From a virus, in IMG/VR virus record IMGVR_UViG_3300030616_000001, positions 1 to 64,000 of that record: a stretch of 64,000 bases of DNA. One strand, written 5' to 3'. Below, one piece after another: positions 57,052 through 64,000 of this stretch. Position 1 is the first letter of the stretch, and each line of letters starts with the position of its first letter. The notes beneath the pieces are model-generated. The model saw nothing but the letters and a program-made list of their open reading frames with translations. It ran no database searches and was not told the origin of the DNA. The position numbers were made by a program, and so were the translations under genes.

Positions 57052-57406
57052 TGCGTCTCCTGTACACCTTGGCCTTGATGTCGATCTTGCTCCCAGGCTC
57101 GCGCTTGATCTGGTTCGACGTGTGCACGTAGCCGTAGGCCGCCAGGATCTCCTCGGCCCGCTTGCGCTTCACCCACCGATCCAACCCTGGATCGCGGGAC
57201 GAGTGGGACCTGGCGTTGCAGATGTGCGGATTCGCGCCCCACAGGAAGATCAGGCACTCCTCCTGATCGCACCACTCCTCCAGAACGACGTGGGGATCGC
57301 GGCCGTCTGGTTTCGGCGCGACCTTGGGCGCGTTGGCCGGCGCCGGTGACCTGCCGCGGCCTGTCGTAGTCGGCGGCTCGAGGCCCAGTGAAAGCTGGCC
57401 GGTCAC
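57044..57406 (-). CDS. Hypothetical protein
   Basis: This 120-residue protein starts with GTG overlapping the upstream stop (GTGA). A flexible Pro-rich N-terminus (GLEPPTTTGRGRSPAPANAPK) precedes HVVLEEWCDQEECLIFLWGANPHICNARSHSSRDP and a basic C-terminus (KRKRAEEILAAYGYV). The CNARSHSSR segment suggests a metal or nucleic-acid site. Not recognised. Confidence 0.58.
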   Translation of the reverse strand: MTGQLSLGLEPPTTTGRGRSPAPANAPKVAPKPDGRDPHVVLEEWCDQEECLIFLWGANPHICNARSHSSRDPGLDRWVKRKRAEEILAAYGYVHTSNQIKREPGSKIDIKAKVYRRRNG

Positions 57407-57621
57407 GCCGCCACCTTGCGGAAGTTGCACTCCGACTCCACGAGGACCAGGGCGCCGCACTTGGGGCAATCCGCGCTGTCCTTCCACCACCAGCCCCAGA
57501 CGTGGACTGGGGAAACCAACTCCTCCCCGTTCTCGTCCTCCTCGACGAACGGGGCAACGTAGTCCTCGCACACCACCTCCGACCACTGGCCGCAGTATGG
57601 GCACTGCCCTTCTTCTTTCAT
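57403..57621 (-). CDS. Small zinc-ribbon protein
   Basis: This is a 72-residue protein. CPYCG (7-11) and CPKCG (52-56) form a typical treble-clef or ribbon zinc site, with acidic sequence between (FVEEDENGEELVSP). Such small phage proteins often act as adaptors. The start overlaps the previous stop (ATGA). Confidence 0.65.
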   Translation of the reverse strand: MKEEGQCPYCGQWSEVVCEDYVAPFVEEDENGEELVSPVHVWGWWWKDSADCPKCGALVLVESECNFRKVAA

Positions 57622-57785
57622 CGATCACTCTCCCTCACCGATGCTCGCCGGCGCAACGCGCGTCGGCGCAGGTACTCGGACACGGTCAGTCCTTCGCGCT
57701 CCGCGAGCTCACGGAGCCGCTCCGCCTCCTCCTCGGTGACCCGCACCTTGACCATCTGATCCTTGTTGACCTTCTTCCCTGTCAC
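57618..57785 (-). CDS. Small RHH/CopG-like protein
   Basis: This is a 55-residue protein from a GTG overlapping the upstream stop (GTGA). VKVRVTEEEAERLRELAEREGLTVSEYLRRRAL gives the strand-helix-helix of ribbon-helix-helix proteins, with a basic tail. It may regulate transcription of the early genes, possibly through the TTGTGGCCACAA sites nearby. An alternative start 45 bases upstream would lengthen it without adding domain sequence. Confidence 0.68.
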   Translation of the reverse strand: MTGKKVNKDQMVKVRVTEEEAERLRELAEREGLTVSEYLRRRALRRRASVRESDR

Positions 57786-58036
57786 CGTCGCCTCCGCCGG
57801 CCCCGCTCTGGCCGCACCTTGATCCGCCACTGGTCCGGGGTGGTCCCCTCACGCTTACGCAGCCGGTCCGTGAGGTCCCTTTCGGCTTCCTCCCTCCCCA
57901 CCCCTGCCGCGTCTATACGGACGTTGCAGTGGACGCACCGGGTGAGCAGGTACACAAGACCGGCCTCCCGTTGTTTCGCCGTGGTCGTCTCCCCCACCAC
58001 GATGGGCCGACCACAGAATGGACAGCGTGCGTTCAT
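57782..58036 (-). CDS. Small zinc-ribbon protein
   Basis: This is an 84-residue protein. CPFCGRPIVVGE (5-16) and CVHCNVRIDA (34-43) form one zinc site, followed by a charged helix (GREEAERDLTDRLRKRE) and an Arg-rich end. It is coupled by ATGA overlap to the RuvC-like gene and may assist it. Confidence 0.62.
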   Translation of the reverse strand: MNARCPFCGRPIVVGETTTAKQREAGLVYLLTRCVHCNVRIDAAGVGREEAERDLTDRLRKREGTTPDQWRIKVRPERGRRRRR

Positions 58037-58545
58037 CGTTTGCGGCGGAGGTTGCGATAGGCCTCCCGGATCGCGTGGTAGCGGCCGATCAGTGCCGCGT
58101 CCGCCGCGTCCTCCCCGACCTTCTGATCCCACAGGCCGCGCGTCTTCATGGCGCATCTGCGCTTGACCTCCTTGCTGTCGATCTTCGCGGTCCCAAGCTC
58201 CGCGGTCTGCCATGTCTGGGGGTTGATCCAGACCACCGGAATGCCGCGGCTGCGGAACGCCTCCTCCCACCGACCGCCGTTGCGGGCCAGCTTCTTGAGG
58301 GTGTTGACGTTGAGGCCCAGGAATTGGTCCTCGATGGCCGCACAAACGATGGTATGATCGAACCGACCGACGGACTCGATCACGTTGCCCACGACGGCGT
58401 GCGGCGTGTTGGCCGCCAGGTCCTTCTTCGTCCCAGGCTTGGGCCACTGCACCGCGTCGTGCAGCAGCAGCTTGGGGTTCGGATCCACCGTAACGACCGC
58501 CCACCCCGACCGCGATCCGGGGTCGATTCCCATGATGCAATCCAT
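58033..58545 (-). CDS. RuvC-like Holliday junction resolvase
   Basis: This is a 170-residue protein. MGIDPGSRSGWAVV (Asp8), AAIEDQF (Glu72) and GEDAADAALIGRY (Asp146, Asp149) reproduce the RuvC-family RNase H-fold site, which binds two metals and resolves branched DNA before packaging. Several starts are possible (GTG and two ATG); the chosen one lies just after the TTGTGGCCACAA palindrome, which suggests that the gene starts a new transcription unit. Upstream spacing is 54 bases. Confidence 0.82.
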   Translation of the reverse strand: MDCIMGIDPGSRSGWAVVTVDPNPKLLLHDAVQWPKPGTKKDLAANTPHAVVGNVIESVGRFDHTIVCAAIEDQFLGLNVNTLKKLARNGGRWEEAFRSRGIPVVWINPQTWQTAELGTAKIDSKEVKRRCAMKTRGLWDQKVGEDAADAALIGRYHAIREAYRNLRRKR

Positions 58546-58563
58546 GTGGATCACGGTAGCAAG

Positions 58564-58575
58564 TTGTGGCCACAA
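58564..58575. promoter_or_regulatory. Operator candidate TTGTGGCCACAA upstream of the RuvC-like gene
   Basis: This perfect 12-bp palindrome lies in the 54-base gap before the RuvC-like gene, between a possible -35 (TTGTGT) and a weak -10 (TACCGT) with 17-base spacing. The identical palindrome lies upstream of ssb. The two sites are the only ones I found by reading, and both are intergenic. Confidence 0.65.
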
Positions 58576-58599
58576 ACACAAGCATCGAACGCGCCGAAA

Positions 58600-59127
58600 C
58601 TACGCGCCACCGAGACGCGTCACAACCGCGTCCCGGACGTCCTGGGGAAGTCGCCACAGCCGCTGTCTGCCGCGGCACATCACCCCGTTGGTCAGTGGTC
58701 GGATGTTGCGAAGGCGCCACCCGAACTGCTCCGGGACCCACCACGGCCACTCCCTGGGATCGTCCACCCCGGGCACGAGGAGGCTGTCGAACTCGGCCAC
58801 CGCGACCACGTACCCCTGATCGATCGCCAGCATCCGATCCTGGATCACCACTGGCGCCTCTACGGAGTAGGCCTTGATCATGTTGGACGCCACGTCGTAC
58901 CCGACGCGCCACCCCGCCCTGCGGGCCATCTGCGCCACCGGGTCGAACACCCTCTCCACGCTGAACTTGCCCTTGAGCTGGCCGCCGCCGAACGTCGCCC
59001 CGGCGTGGATCGCGATCCTGGTGCCCTCCACCACCGAGGACGGGGGGCGCCACGTGCGGTTCTCCACGTCCTTGCCGAGGCGCCGCACAGCCCAGGCCCA
59101 CTCGGGCCACAGGGTCAGGGCCTTCAT
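58600..59127 (-). CDS. ASCH/PUA-like domain protein
   Basis: This 175-residue protein has the N-terminal MKALTLWPEWAWAVRRLGKDVENRTWRPP pattern, followed by GTRIAIHAGA and VVAVAEF and FGWRLRNIRPL, the ASCH domain fold. ASCH proteins bind RNA or modified nucleosides, and phage versions are common. The start overlaps the stop of the previous gene by three bases. Confidence 0.78.
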   Translation of the reverse strand: MKALTLWPEWAWAVRRLGKDVENRTWRPPSSVVEGTRIAIHAGATFGGGQLKGKFSVERVFDPVAQMARRAGWRVGYDVASNMIKAYSVEAPVVIQDRMLAIDQGYVVAVAEFDSLLVPGVDDPREWPWWVPEQFGWRLRNIRPLTNGVMCRGRQRLWRLPQDVRDAVVTRLGGA

Positions 59128-59531
59128 CTCGCCGCCTCCTGGCACGTGGACTCGTTGTCCAGGATCCACTGGTACGGGTTCTGGAGATAGGTCGGCGGCG
59201 CGTCGTCGGGGATCGCGGTCTTGACCACGCGCCATCCGAGACGCTCCACCACCTTCGTGGCGTCGTCGGCCTCCATCTCCACCTTGGCCACGATCCTGCC
59301 GCGTCCGGGCGCGGCCATCAGGATCTTGTCGGCGTGGGAGTTGTATCCCACCGTGACCAAGTCCCCGGTCTGGTACTTGCCGCCGGCGACGGCCTGGGCG
59401 ATCTTCGCCGCGGCGAACACCCGCTCCCGGTATCCATCGCACGTGCGGAGCCACTTGAAGATCACGATCTCCTTGTCCACGCACTGGGACTCGGCCTCGA
59501 TGATCGCCGCCACTGTCTCTGTTCTGGTCAT
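59124..59531 (-). CDS. Hypothetical protein
   Basis: This is a 135-residue protein. TRTETVAAIIEAESQCVDKEIVIFKWLRTCDGYRERVFAAAKIA is helical and VTVGYNSHADKILMAAPGRGRIVAKVEME is beta. The start overlaps the stop of the previous gene (ATGA). Unrecognised. Confidence 0.6.
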   Translation of the reverse strand: MTRTETVAAIIEAESQCVDKEIVIFKWLRTCDGYRERVFAAAKIAQAVAGGKYQTGDLVTVGYNSHADKILMAAPGRGRIVAKVEMEADDATKVVERLGWRVVKTAIPDDAPPTYLQNPYQWILDNESTCQEAAR

Positions 59532-60529
59532 CCTTCCTCCGTTGGTTTGCGGCGCCGCCCGGTGCGCTTGCACTGGGTGCACCTGTTGTCCATGTAGCCG
59601 TCCATGTGGTCCGCCAGGACCGTGGACAGGCGGTTCCTGAATCGCTTGTTGTCACCTGCCTTGTACATGAGATCGTCGCTGATCCTGAACGCGACGGGAC
59701 GGCCGCAGATCGGACACTCCCAGTTGAACAGGGTGCCGCCAGCGATCACGTCCCTAGTTGCGGATCGCAGTCGCACGTGACCGTAGGAACCGGGACGCCG
59801 CCGCGCTCGCCGCAGTTCCGCGTCCTCGATGAACCAGTCCACGTCTCGCTGGTTCGGCATCCTGGTCCTGTCGTACTCGGGACCGCCGCGAGCTCGAGCG
59901 CGACAACTCTCGCACCTGTTGTCCGACCTGCCGTCCCACATGGCGAACAGTCGATCCAGCAACGTCTCCATCGCGGCTGGTTCCTGGGCGGCGTAGCCCG
60001 CCTCCTTCCAGCTGATCGTGTACTGGACCCGGGTGCCGCAGTGGGGACACGGCCACGTGAACGTCGCCACGTCGTCGAACGGCCCCTTTGGGATCACGTG
60101 GGGCACCCGACCGAACGGTCCCGGAGGCGCGGAGTGGGCCGCCCACCGGCCCGCCACGTACGCCGCGAACTCGCTGAGCTTCCGTCCCCGGAACTTGGTG
60201 CCTGGGTCTATGGGATCGAACCCGCTCGCGGCCTCCCTGGTCCCCCTGTTGAAGTCCCTCCCAGCCTGGGCAGCACGCCAGAATGCGTCGGCGAAGTCAT
60301 CCATGACCGACGAGAAGTGGACCGACCAGCCGCCGAACCCGGTGGAACAGCCGGTGGAACGGTACGTGTGACCACTGGACGACCGTGTTGAAGATGGCCG
60401 CGGCGCCGCCCCGTACTTCTTCTCGTGTTCCGCGATCCGCCGACGGGCGTTCTCCCGCTCGGCCTCTGTGGCGCCTTGATCGGCGGCGAGTCGCCGCAAC
60501 GCGTCGATCCTGGCGCGAGGCGTGGTCAC
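59528..60529 (-). CDS. Zinc-ribbon protein with DUF2786-like N-terminus
   Basis: This 333-residue protein starts at GTG overlapping the upstream stop (GTGA). The first about 40 residues (ARIDALRRLAADQGATEAERENARRRIAEHEKKYG) resemble the helical DUF2786 unit. Two zinc ribbons follow: CPHCG...CESC (near residues 164 and 210) and CPICG...CTQC (near residues 280 and 320). A larger open frame upstream exists but lies within other genes. It may handle DNA during replication or degradation. Confidence 0.65.
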   Translation of the reverse strand: MTTPRARIDALRRLAADQGATEAERENARRRIAEHEKKYGAAPRPSSTRSSSGHTYRSTGCSTGFGGWSVHFSSVMDDFADAFWRAAQAGRDFNRGTREAASGFDPIDPGTKFRGRKLSEFAAYVAGRWAAHSAPPGPFGRVPHVIPKGPFDDVATFTWPCPHCGTRVQYTISWKEAGYAAQEPAAMETLLDRLFAMWDGRSDNRCESCRARARGGPEYDRTRMPNQRDVDWFIEDAELRRARRRPGSYGHVRLRSATRDVIAGGTLFNWECPICGRPVAFRISDDLMYKAGDNKRFRNRLSTVLADHMDGYMDNRCTQCKRTGRRRKPTEEG

Positions 60530-60756
60530 TGCTCGATCCTCACCGTCCCAACGGTGTTGCCGTTGGTATCCAGGAGGGCGTCGCTGATCTGGCGCTTGGA
60601 CAGGACCCCCATGTGGTAGGCGACGTGCGCCGATGTCGTGTCCACGGCCCTGGCGAGCACGTGTCCCACCTCCTCGCGCACACCATCGACGCCGCCGAGA
60701 TGGGCCGCGTCGGTGAACGCCGCGTTGTCCACGCTGAATTCGATGATCACTTTCAT
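60526..60756 (-). CDS. Small hypothetical protein
   Basis: This 76-residue protein (KVIIEFSVDNAAF, EEVGHVLARAVDTT, LLDTNGNTVGTVRIEQ) looks like a compact alpha-beta fold, common in phage early regions. Its ATG overlaps the previous stop (ATGA). Not recognised. Confidence 0.62.
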   Translation of the reverse strand: MKVIIEFSVDNAAFTDAAHLGGVDGVREEVGHVLARAVDTTSAHVAYHMGVLSKRQISDALLDTNGNTVGTVRIEQ

Positions 60757-61193
60757 AGGCCAGTTGTCCTTTCAAACGACGCCATCGCGTGTTGGATCGT
60801 GGCGATCTCGTCCCGTGCGATCACGAGGACAGCGTTGATCGCGGCCTGTGGTGTCGGTCCGTCGGCGTGCCAGTTGCCCCTGGCCATCTGGATGTTTGGT
60901 GTCTTCGACCGTTCGAAGAACGCGGTGTAGCTTTTGCCGCCATGGACCGGCGGGTGGACGCTCATGGTGCCATCCTCCGACTCGGCCTTGAAGAACCACC
61001 CCAGGTTCTCCCACACCTCCGGGCGCCAACCATTCCCGAGGGACTCGGCCAACTCCTCAGCCCCCCTCAACGCGGCCTGGTACTCCTCCCACGTGCATCC
61101 TCGGCCGCACCCTGGTGAACAGTAGGTCACGCCGTCGCGCAACACCGGCTTCCAGCGGTTCCTGGACTCCGCGCTTGTTCCTGTGTCGTTCAT
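60753..61193 (-). CDS. Hypothetical protein with Cys motif
   Basis: This is a 146-residue protein. TYCSPGCGRGCTWEEYQAALRGAEELAESLG followed by WRPEVWENLGWFFKAESEDGTMSVHPPVHGGKSYTAFF and the NWHADGPTPQAAINAVLVIAR segment. The last part has the pattern of phage proteins with a C-terminal helical module. Several Cys near the N-terminus may bind metal. GGAGGTGTGAG precedes the ATG. Confidence 0.62.
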   Translation of the reverse strand: MNDTGTSAESRNRWKPVLRDGVTYCSPGCGRGCTWEEYQAALRGAEELAESLGNGWRPEVWENLGWFFKAESEDGTMSVHPPVHGGKSYTAFFERSKTPNIQMARGNWHADGPTPQAAINAVLVIARDEIATIQHAMASFERTTGL

Positions 61194-61194
61194 C

Positions 61195-61623
61195 TCACAC
61201 CTCCGCGTCTGGGTCGTCCTGGCGCAGGACCACGACCAGCTTGCTTGCCGTGTACACCTTGCACGCGGGCTTCTGCTTGGGATGACACGCGATCGGCAGG
61301 AGCCGCTTCTCGTCTACCCACTCCTGGAGGTAGGCCTGGATCGCAGCGGCCTGATCCTCCACGGTCTGATCGGCGGCGGCGACGGCATTGTCCAGGCCCT
61401 CCCGGTACTCGTCCCGGTCGTCCTTGTCGCGCAGGGCCAACCGTGAGAGGATGTATTCCTCTCCCGACTCCCCATCAATCCTCGTCATCCGACGGCGGCG
61501 GGCCTGCTCCTGCAGGGTTCGGCGCGTCTGGTCCCGGTGCCACGCGTCCAGGTTCCGGTGCTGTCTGTGACCGCGCACCTTCTTCTTGTGGGCGCCCTTC
61601 TGCTTGATCTTGCGCCTACCCAT
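61195..61623 (-). CDS. Basic hypothetical protein
   Basis: This is a 142-residue protein. The N-terminal about 45 residues are extremely basic (GRRKIKQKGAHKKKVRGHRQHR), suggesting nucleic-acid binding. The remainder (DQTVEDQAAAIQAYLQEWVDEKRLLPIACHPKQKPACKV) is a small alpha-beta domain. It overlaps the previous gene by eight bases. Not recognised. Confidence 0.6.
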   Translation of the reverse strand: MGRRKIKQKGAHKKKVRGHRQHRNLDAWHRDQTRRTLQEQARRRRMTRIDGESGEEYILSRLALRDKDDRDEYREGLDNAVAAADQTVEDQAAAIQAYLQEWVDEKRLLPIACHPKQKPACKVYTASKLVVVLRQDDPDAEV

Positions 61624-61954
61624 TGTCGGCCTCGCTGGCGCGGAGATAGAAGAACCCCTCGAGGCGCGGCTCGTTGGCCATCAGCATCCGCGAGTAGAAC
61701 GGTTTGTGGTTGTTGTTGAGCTTGAACGGATCCGCGGAATCGGTGTCCATCGCACGGTGCCAGCGCAGAACCTCGAACAGGCCCGCGATCCCGTAGTGCT
61801 TGAACCCACGGTCCACGAGATCCAGGGCAAGGCGCCGCAGTTCCCGGTAGACCCACGGGTTGTCCCGGTGGAACTGGCGGAACGCCTTCCCCATGTCGGA
61901 CTCGTCGTCCCGTGTCGCCGCGTCGAGCTCGGGCAGCGTCATCTGGTCATCCAT
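61616..61954 (-). CDS. Conserved phage hypothetical protein
   Basis: This 112-residue protein (KAFRQFHRDNPWVYRELRRLALDLVDRGF, HYGIAGLFEVLRWH, FKLNNNHKPFYSRMLMANEPRLEGFFYLR) has a pattern I associate with small proteins of many phages and prophages. It overlaps the methyltransferase gene by eight bases. Function unknown; a role in DNA metabolism is suggested only by neighbours. Confidence 0.68.
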   Translation of the reverse strand: MDDQMTLPELDAATRDDESDMGKAFRQFHRDNPWVYRELRRLALDLVDRGFKHYGIAGLFEVLRWHRAMDTDSADPFKLNNNHKPFYSRMLMANEPRLEGFFYLRASEADNG

Positions 61955-62627
61955 CGGCGTCCTCCTTCTCGATCCGCACTCGCGGTTTCGCCTCCTCCTC
62001 TGTCATGAGTGGCTTGTTGTCGATCCAGTGGATCCTGGTCTGGCCCTCCCACTTGCGGCGCATCTCGTCCAACGCCGCACCGACCCAGAAGATGAAGCAG
62101 TATTCCTGGGCCATGTCTGTCTTGCCGTCCCCGGTGAACGAGGGCCGGGCCGTGAGGATCCACACCTCCGCCGGCGGCCGCTCCAGGTACAACTTGCTGC
62201 GATCCTGGGTGCCCAGGAACGCCATCTTGGTGAGGAACGCCGCCGCACCGTAGGGGCACAGAAGTTCCAGGGATCGCCGGATCACCGACTCGCCGATGCG
62301 GAACGGGGGGTTCGTTGCGATCACGTCGAACCGCGGCTGGTCCCACCACACCTCGTCGAACTCGGCGGCCGATGTCTCCCTGTAGAGGTGATCGGGATCC
62401 TGATCCCGCCACAGAGGCGGGTCCACGGGCCGCACGTCGTAGCCGTGTGGACGCAGGCCCATCTCACGACCGGCCGACGCGAAAGGCGCCGTGTCGCCGC
62501 AGCACGGTTCCAAGATCCTGGCCAGATGGTTGTCGCTGATCGCCGCCAACTCGATGGCGTGCCGTACCGCCCACCTGGCCAGGCCAGTGTGGGTGCCGTA
62601 GTTGTCGAAGTCTCGTCGCTTGCCCAT
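61947..62627 (-). CDS. SAM-dependent DNA methyltransferase (NPPF type)
   Basis: This is a 226-residue protein. LEPCCGD (39-45) is motif I for SAM binding, Asp64 in GYD probably motif II, and TNPPF (105-109) is the catalytic motif IV of N6-adenine (or N4-cytosine) methyltransferases. A later region (AQEYCFIFWVGAAL) completes the fold. No endonuclease gene is adjacent, so it is an orphan methyltransferase. Such phage enzymes guard phage DNA or mark it. TAGGAGGCACCG precedes the ATG. Confidence 0.82.
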   Translation of the reverse strand: MGKRRDFDNYGTHTGLARWAVRHAIELAAISDNHLARILEPCCGDTAPFASAGREMGLRPHGYDVRPVDPPLWRDQDPDHLYRETSAAEFDEVWWDQPRFDVIATNPPFRIGESVIRRSLELLCPYGAAAFLTKMAFLGTQDRSKLYLERPPAEVWILTARPSFTGDGKTDMAQEYCFIFWVGAALDEMRRKWEGQTRIHWIDNKPLMTEEEAKPRVRIEKEDADG

Positions 62628-62636
62628 CGGTGCCTC

Positions 62637-63122
62637 CTAGAAGGGAATGTCGTCGTCGTCGGGACCGTAGCCGCCGCCCTGGTTACCACCACCGCCGCCG
62701 CCCTGGTCCCCGCCACCACTGGGTCCGCCGCCGCCCTGGTAACCGCCGCCGTCCTGGTTACCAGATCCCTGGCGACCCTGGCCGCCCTGGTTGCCGCCGC
62801 CCAGGAAGATCACGCGCATCGCCTTGATCTCGGTGATCCACTTCTTCTGACCGGTGTTCTGGTCCTCCCAGCTGCGCGTCTCGATCTTGCCCTCGACGCA
62901 CACCTCCCGACCTTTCTCCAGGTACTTCCCGGCGGACTCGGCCTGCTTGCCCCACACCACCACGTTGTGCCAGTCGGTCTTCTCCTGGCGCTCGTTGTTG
63001 CGGTCGAAGTACACCTCCGACGTGGCGACGGAGAACCGACACCGTGCGGTGCCGCTCTGCGTGTAGGACAGTTCGGGATCCTTCCCGAGCCGTCCGATGA
63101 TGATCGCCTTGTTCAGTGACAT
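62637..63122 (-). CDS. ssb: Single-stranded DNA-binding protein
   Basis: This 161-residue protein has the OB fold of bacterial-type SSB: SLNKAIIIGRLGKDPELSYT, ARCRFSVATSEVYF, TDWHNVVVWGKQAE, YLEKGREVCVEGKIETRSWED and GQKKWITEI. A Gly/Gln-rich linker leads to the acidic tip DDDDIPF, which binds partner proteins. The ATG is chosen for its AAGGAGATCCGC ribosome binding site; upstream in-frame codons lack support. It is the first gene behind a promoter with the TTGTGGCCACAA operator. Confidence 0.95.
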   Translation of the reverse strand: MSLNKAIIIGRLGKDPELSYTQSGTARCRFSVATSEVYFDRNNERQEKTDWHNVVVWGKQAESAGKYLEKGREVCVEGKIETRSWEDQNTGQKKWITEIKAMRVIFLGGGNQGGQGRQGSGNQDGGGYQGGGGPSGGGDQGGGGGGNQGGGYGPDDDDIPF

Positions 63123-63253
63123 GCGGATCTCCTTCCCCGGATCACAGGTCCGGTGCTTGAGCCGTTCGGCCCGTAACTGCACTTCCTGGCGGGGGATCTG
63201 TCCGCGTCGGTGTTGGTCAATCCGCCCCGCCCAGGAACGGTGTCAACACTGAG

Positions 63254-63282
63254 ATCCTACCCCGACCCGCGGCGGATCTCAA
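63254..63282 (-). promoter_or_regulatory. Sigma70-type promoter of ssb
   Basis: On the minus strand TTGAGA (63277-63282) and TAGGAT (63254-63259) are separated by exactly 17 bases. The predicted start is near 63247, leaving a leader of about 125 bases to ssb. The leader begins with GTGTTGACACC, another -35-like element without a partner. Confidence 0.6.
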
Positions 63283-63287
63283 GATAA

Positions 63288-63299
63288 TTGTGGCCACAA
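63288..63299. promoter_or_regulatory. Operator candidate TTGTGGCCACAA upstream of ssb
   Basis: This perfect 12-bp palindrome lies five bases upstream of the -35 element of the ssb promoter, centred near -46. It is identical to the palindrome before the RuvC-like gene. The position fits an activator site or a repressor that blocks RNA polymerase entry. Confidence 0.65.
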
Positions 63300-63321
63300 A
63301 ATTTGTGCGAAGTAGTCGCGC

Positions 63322-63651
63322 CTAGGACCGCGCGTCCTTGTTGTAGCCGAAGGCGCGGAGGGCATCGTCGCCGGTGAGGCGGATCGAGATCACGCCGGGC
63401 ACTTCAAGCTCGATGCACGGCGCATCCGTGGACTCTGGAGACAGTGGTGCATCGCCGCCAGCCTTGATCTTGGCGAGTTCGTTGCGCCAATTCTCGTGGG
63501 CGCGTTCGTATCGCTCGTTCGCCGCCGCGACCTGTGCCTGGAGCCGGTCGTTGGACTCCAGGGCAGCGTGGAGCTCGCGCTCGAGTCGGGCATTTTCCGC
63601 CTGGATTTCCTCGGAGGTCATGGTGTCCCCCTTGTTCTCCCCGACCGTCAT
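63322..63651 (-). CDS. Coiled-coil protein
   Basis: This is a 109-residue protein. Residues 12-65 (EEIQAENARLERELHAALESNDRLQAQVAAANERYERAHENWRNELAKIK) form a coiled coil, followed by an alpha-beta tail (CIELEVPGVISIRLTGDDALRAFGYN). A Met at residue 11 is an alternative start. It overlaps the upstream gene (ATGA). Unrecognised. Confidence 0.6.
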   Translation of the reverse strand: MTVGENKGDTMTSEEIQAENARLERELHAALESNDRLQAQVAAANERYERAHENWRNELAKIKAGGDAPLSPESTDAPCIELEVPGVISIRLTGDDALRAFGYNKDARS

Positions 63652-64000
63652 TCGGCCGCGATCCTGGTCTTGCCCAAGGTGATCGGCATCAGCCCCGGGT
63701 CAATCCCAGCCGTGGGCATGTGCACGTCCACGGGTCCTTCCTTCATCTGGTTCGCCGCGTCCAGGGCGCGTCGTCTCGCCGCCTCCCTGAGTCGCTCACC
63801 CTTGCCACCTCGTTGCTCCTCGACGGCTTCCGTCGCGGCCTTGGTCTGCCCGGAGATGCACAGCAACCCCTTGCACCTGGGGCACGTGAGGTTGTGTCCG
63901 TCCCCCTGCATCTTCTGGGGCAACCGGTACTCCTCCAGGAGCGGCCGGAACCCCGACCACACCGACCGGGACGAGAGGAGGAACCCCTTGTCCCCGACGT
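63648..64000 (-). CDS. Protein with Cys motif, N-terminus beyond the window
   Basis: The frame is open to the window edge; a GTG about 40 bases inside is possible but not needed. The visible part has GFLLSSRSVWSGFRPLLEEYRLP, then LTCPRCKGLLCISGQ (a CxxC pair with a further Cys) and a basic helix (GERLREAARRRALDAANQMK). It is probably the C-terminal part of a longer early protein. Not recognised. Confidence 0.55.
   Translation of the reverse strand, partial: VGDKGFLLSSRSVWSGFRPLLEEYRLPQKMQGDGHNLTCPRCKGLLCISGQTKAATEAVEEQRGGKGERLREAARRRALDAANQMKEGPVDVHMPTAGIDPGLMPITLGKTRIAAE

Larger units (their letters stand above)
63123..63321. other. Intergenic region upstream of ssb, with promoter and palindrome
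   Basis: At 199 bases this is the longest gap in the window. It holds a sigma70-type promoter and the TTGTGGCCACAA palindrome described separately. No open frame of note lies within it apart from an in-frame extension of ssb. Confidence 0.7.

Noticed and set aside
58546-58581. Upstream start for the RuvC-like protein
   Set aside because: The extension begins inside the palindrome region and adds residues not seen in the family. Conserved sequence starts at the GIDPG motif.
1-64000. tRNA genes, integrase and attachment sites
   Set aside because: I looked for them by eye in gaps and found none. The gaps are too short for tRNAs except two, which hold promoters or hairpins. A dedicated tRNA search would be needed for certainty.

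Overview
The window is an internal piece of the genome of a tailed bacteriophage (or prophage) with a contractile tail. It is GC-rich, and about 90 genes are packed head to tail, all on the minus strand. Most neighbours overlap by 1-4 bases (ATGA, GTGA, TGATG or TAATG junctions) or are separated by a few bases that include a Shine-Dalgarno sequence, which implies long co-transcribed, translationally coupled units. Transcription runs from the right edge (64000) to the left edge (1), and the genes at both edges continue outside the window. I see no tRNA, rRNA, integrase, transposase, CRISPR array, DNA polymerase or lysis gene, and no gene-free stretch longer than about 200 bases. The host cannot be read directly. 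An Asp/Thr-repeat lipoprotein with a DUF1566-like end (56146-57051) is of a kind typical of Myxococcota and related deltaproteobacteria, so such a host is a reasonable guess.

In order of transcription the layout is as follows. (1) 64000-57400: DNA metabolism, with a single-strand binding protein, a DNA methyltransferase, an ASCH-domain protein, a RuvC-like nuclease and many small zinc-ribbon proteins. The two largest intergenic gaps here, in front of ssb and of the ruvC-like gene, each carry the same 12-bp palindrome TTGTGGCCACAA. (2) 57400-49350: accessory and early-type genes, including the lipoprotein, a PD-(D/E)XK nuclease-like protein, a TOPRIM protein, several zinc proteins, two small membrane proteins, and a ribbon-helix-helix regulator behind a strong sigma70-type promoter with palindromic operators. 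(3) 49350-41600: packaging and DNA modification, with a candidate small terminase, then queD, folE, queC, queE and dpdA (a complete route from GTP to a 7-deazaguanine in DNA), a ParB-like protein and the large terminase. (4) 41600-27500: head genes, with the portal, a fibre-like protein with YadA-type repeats, a very large MuF head-morphogenesis protein fused to a C-terminal HEXXH peptidase, an XkdF-type protease, a scaffold-like protein, the major capsid protein and a candidate decoration protein. (5) 27450-1: connectors, tail sheath and tube, tail assembly chaperone with a probable -1 frameshift, tape measure, then the baseplate (tube adaptor, gp53-like, gpD hub, gpV spike, gp25, gpJ, P2 gpI-like) and a run of tail-fibre or adhesin-like proteins.

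The main points for a second look are the five-gene 7-deazaguanine cassette, the MuF-peptidase fusion with a candidate immunity gene directly downstream, the programmed frameshift candidate CCCTTTC, the paired TTGTGGCCACAA operators, the autoregulatory-looking RHH promoter, the host-like repeat lipoprotein, and four very small genes inferred from the strict junction pattern.
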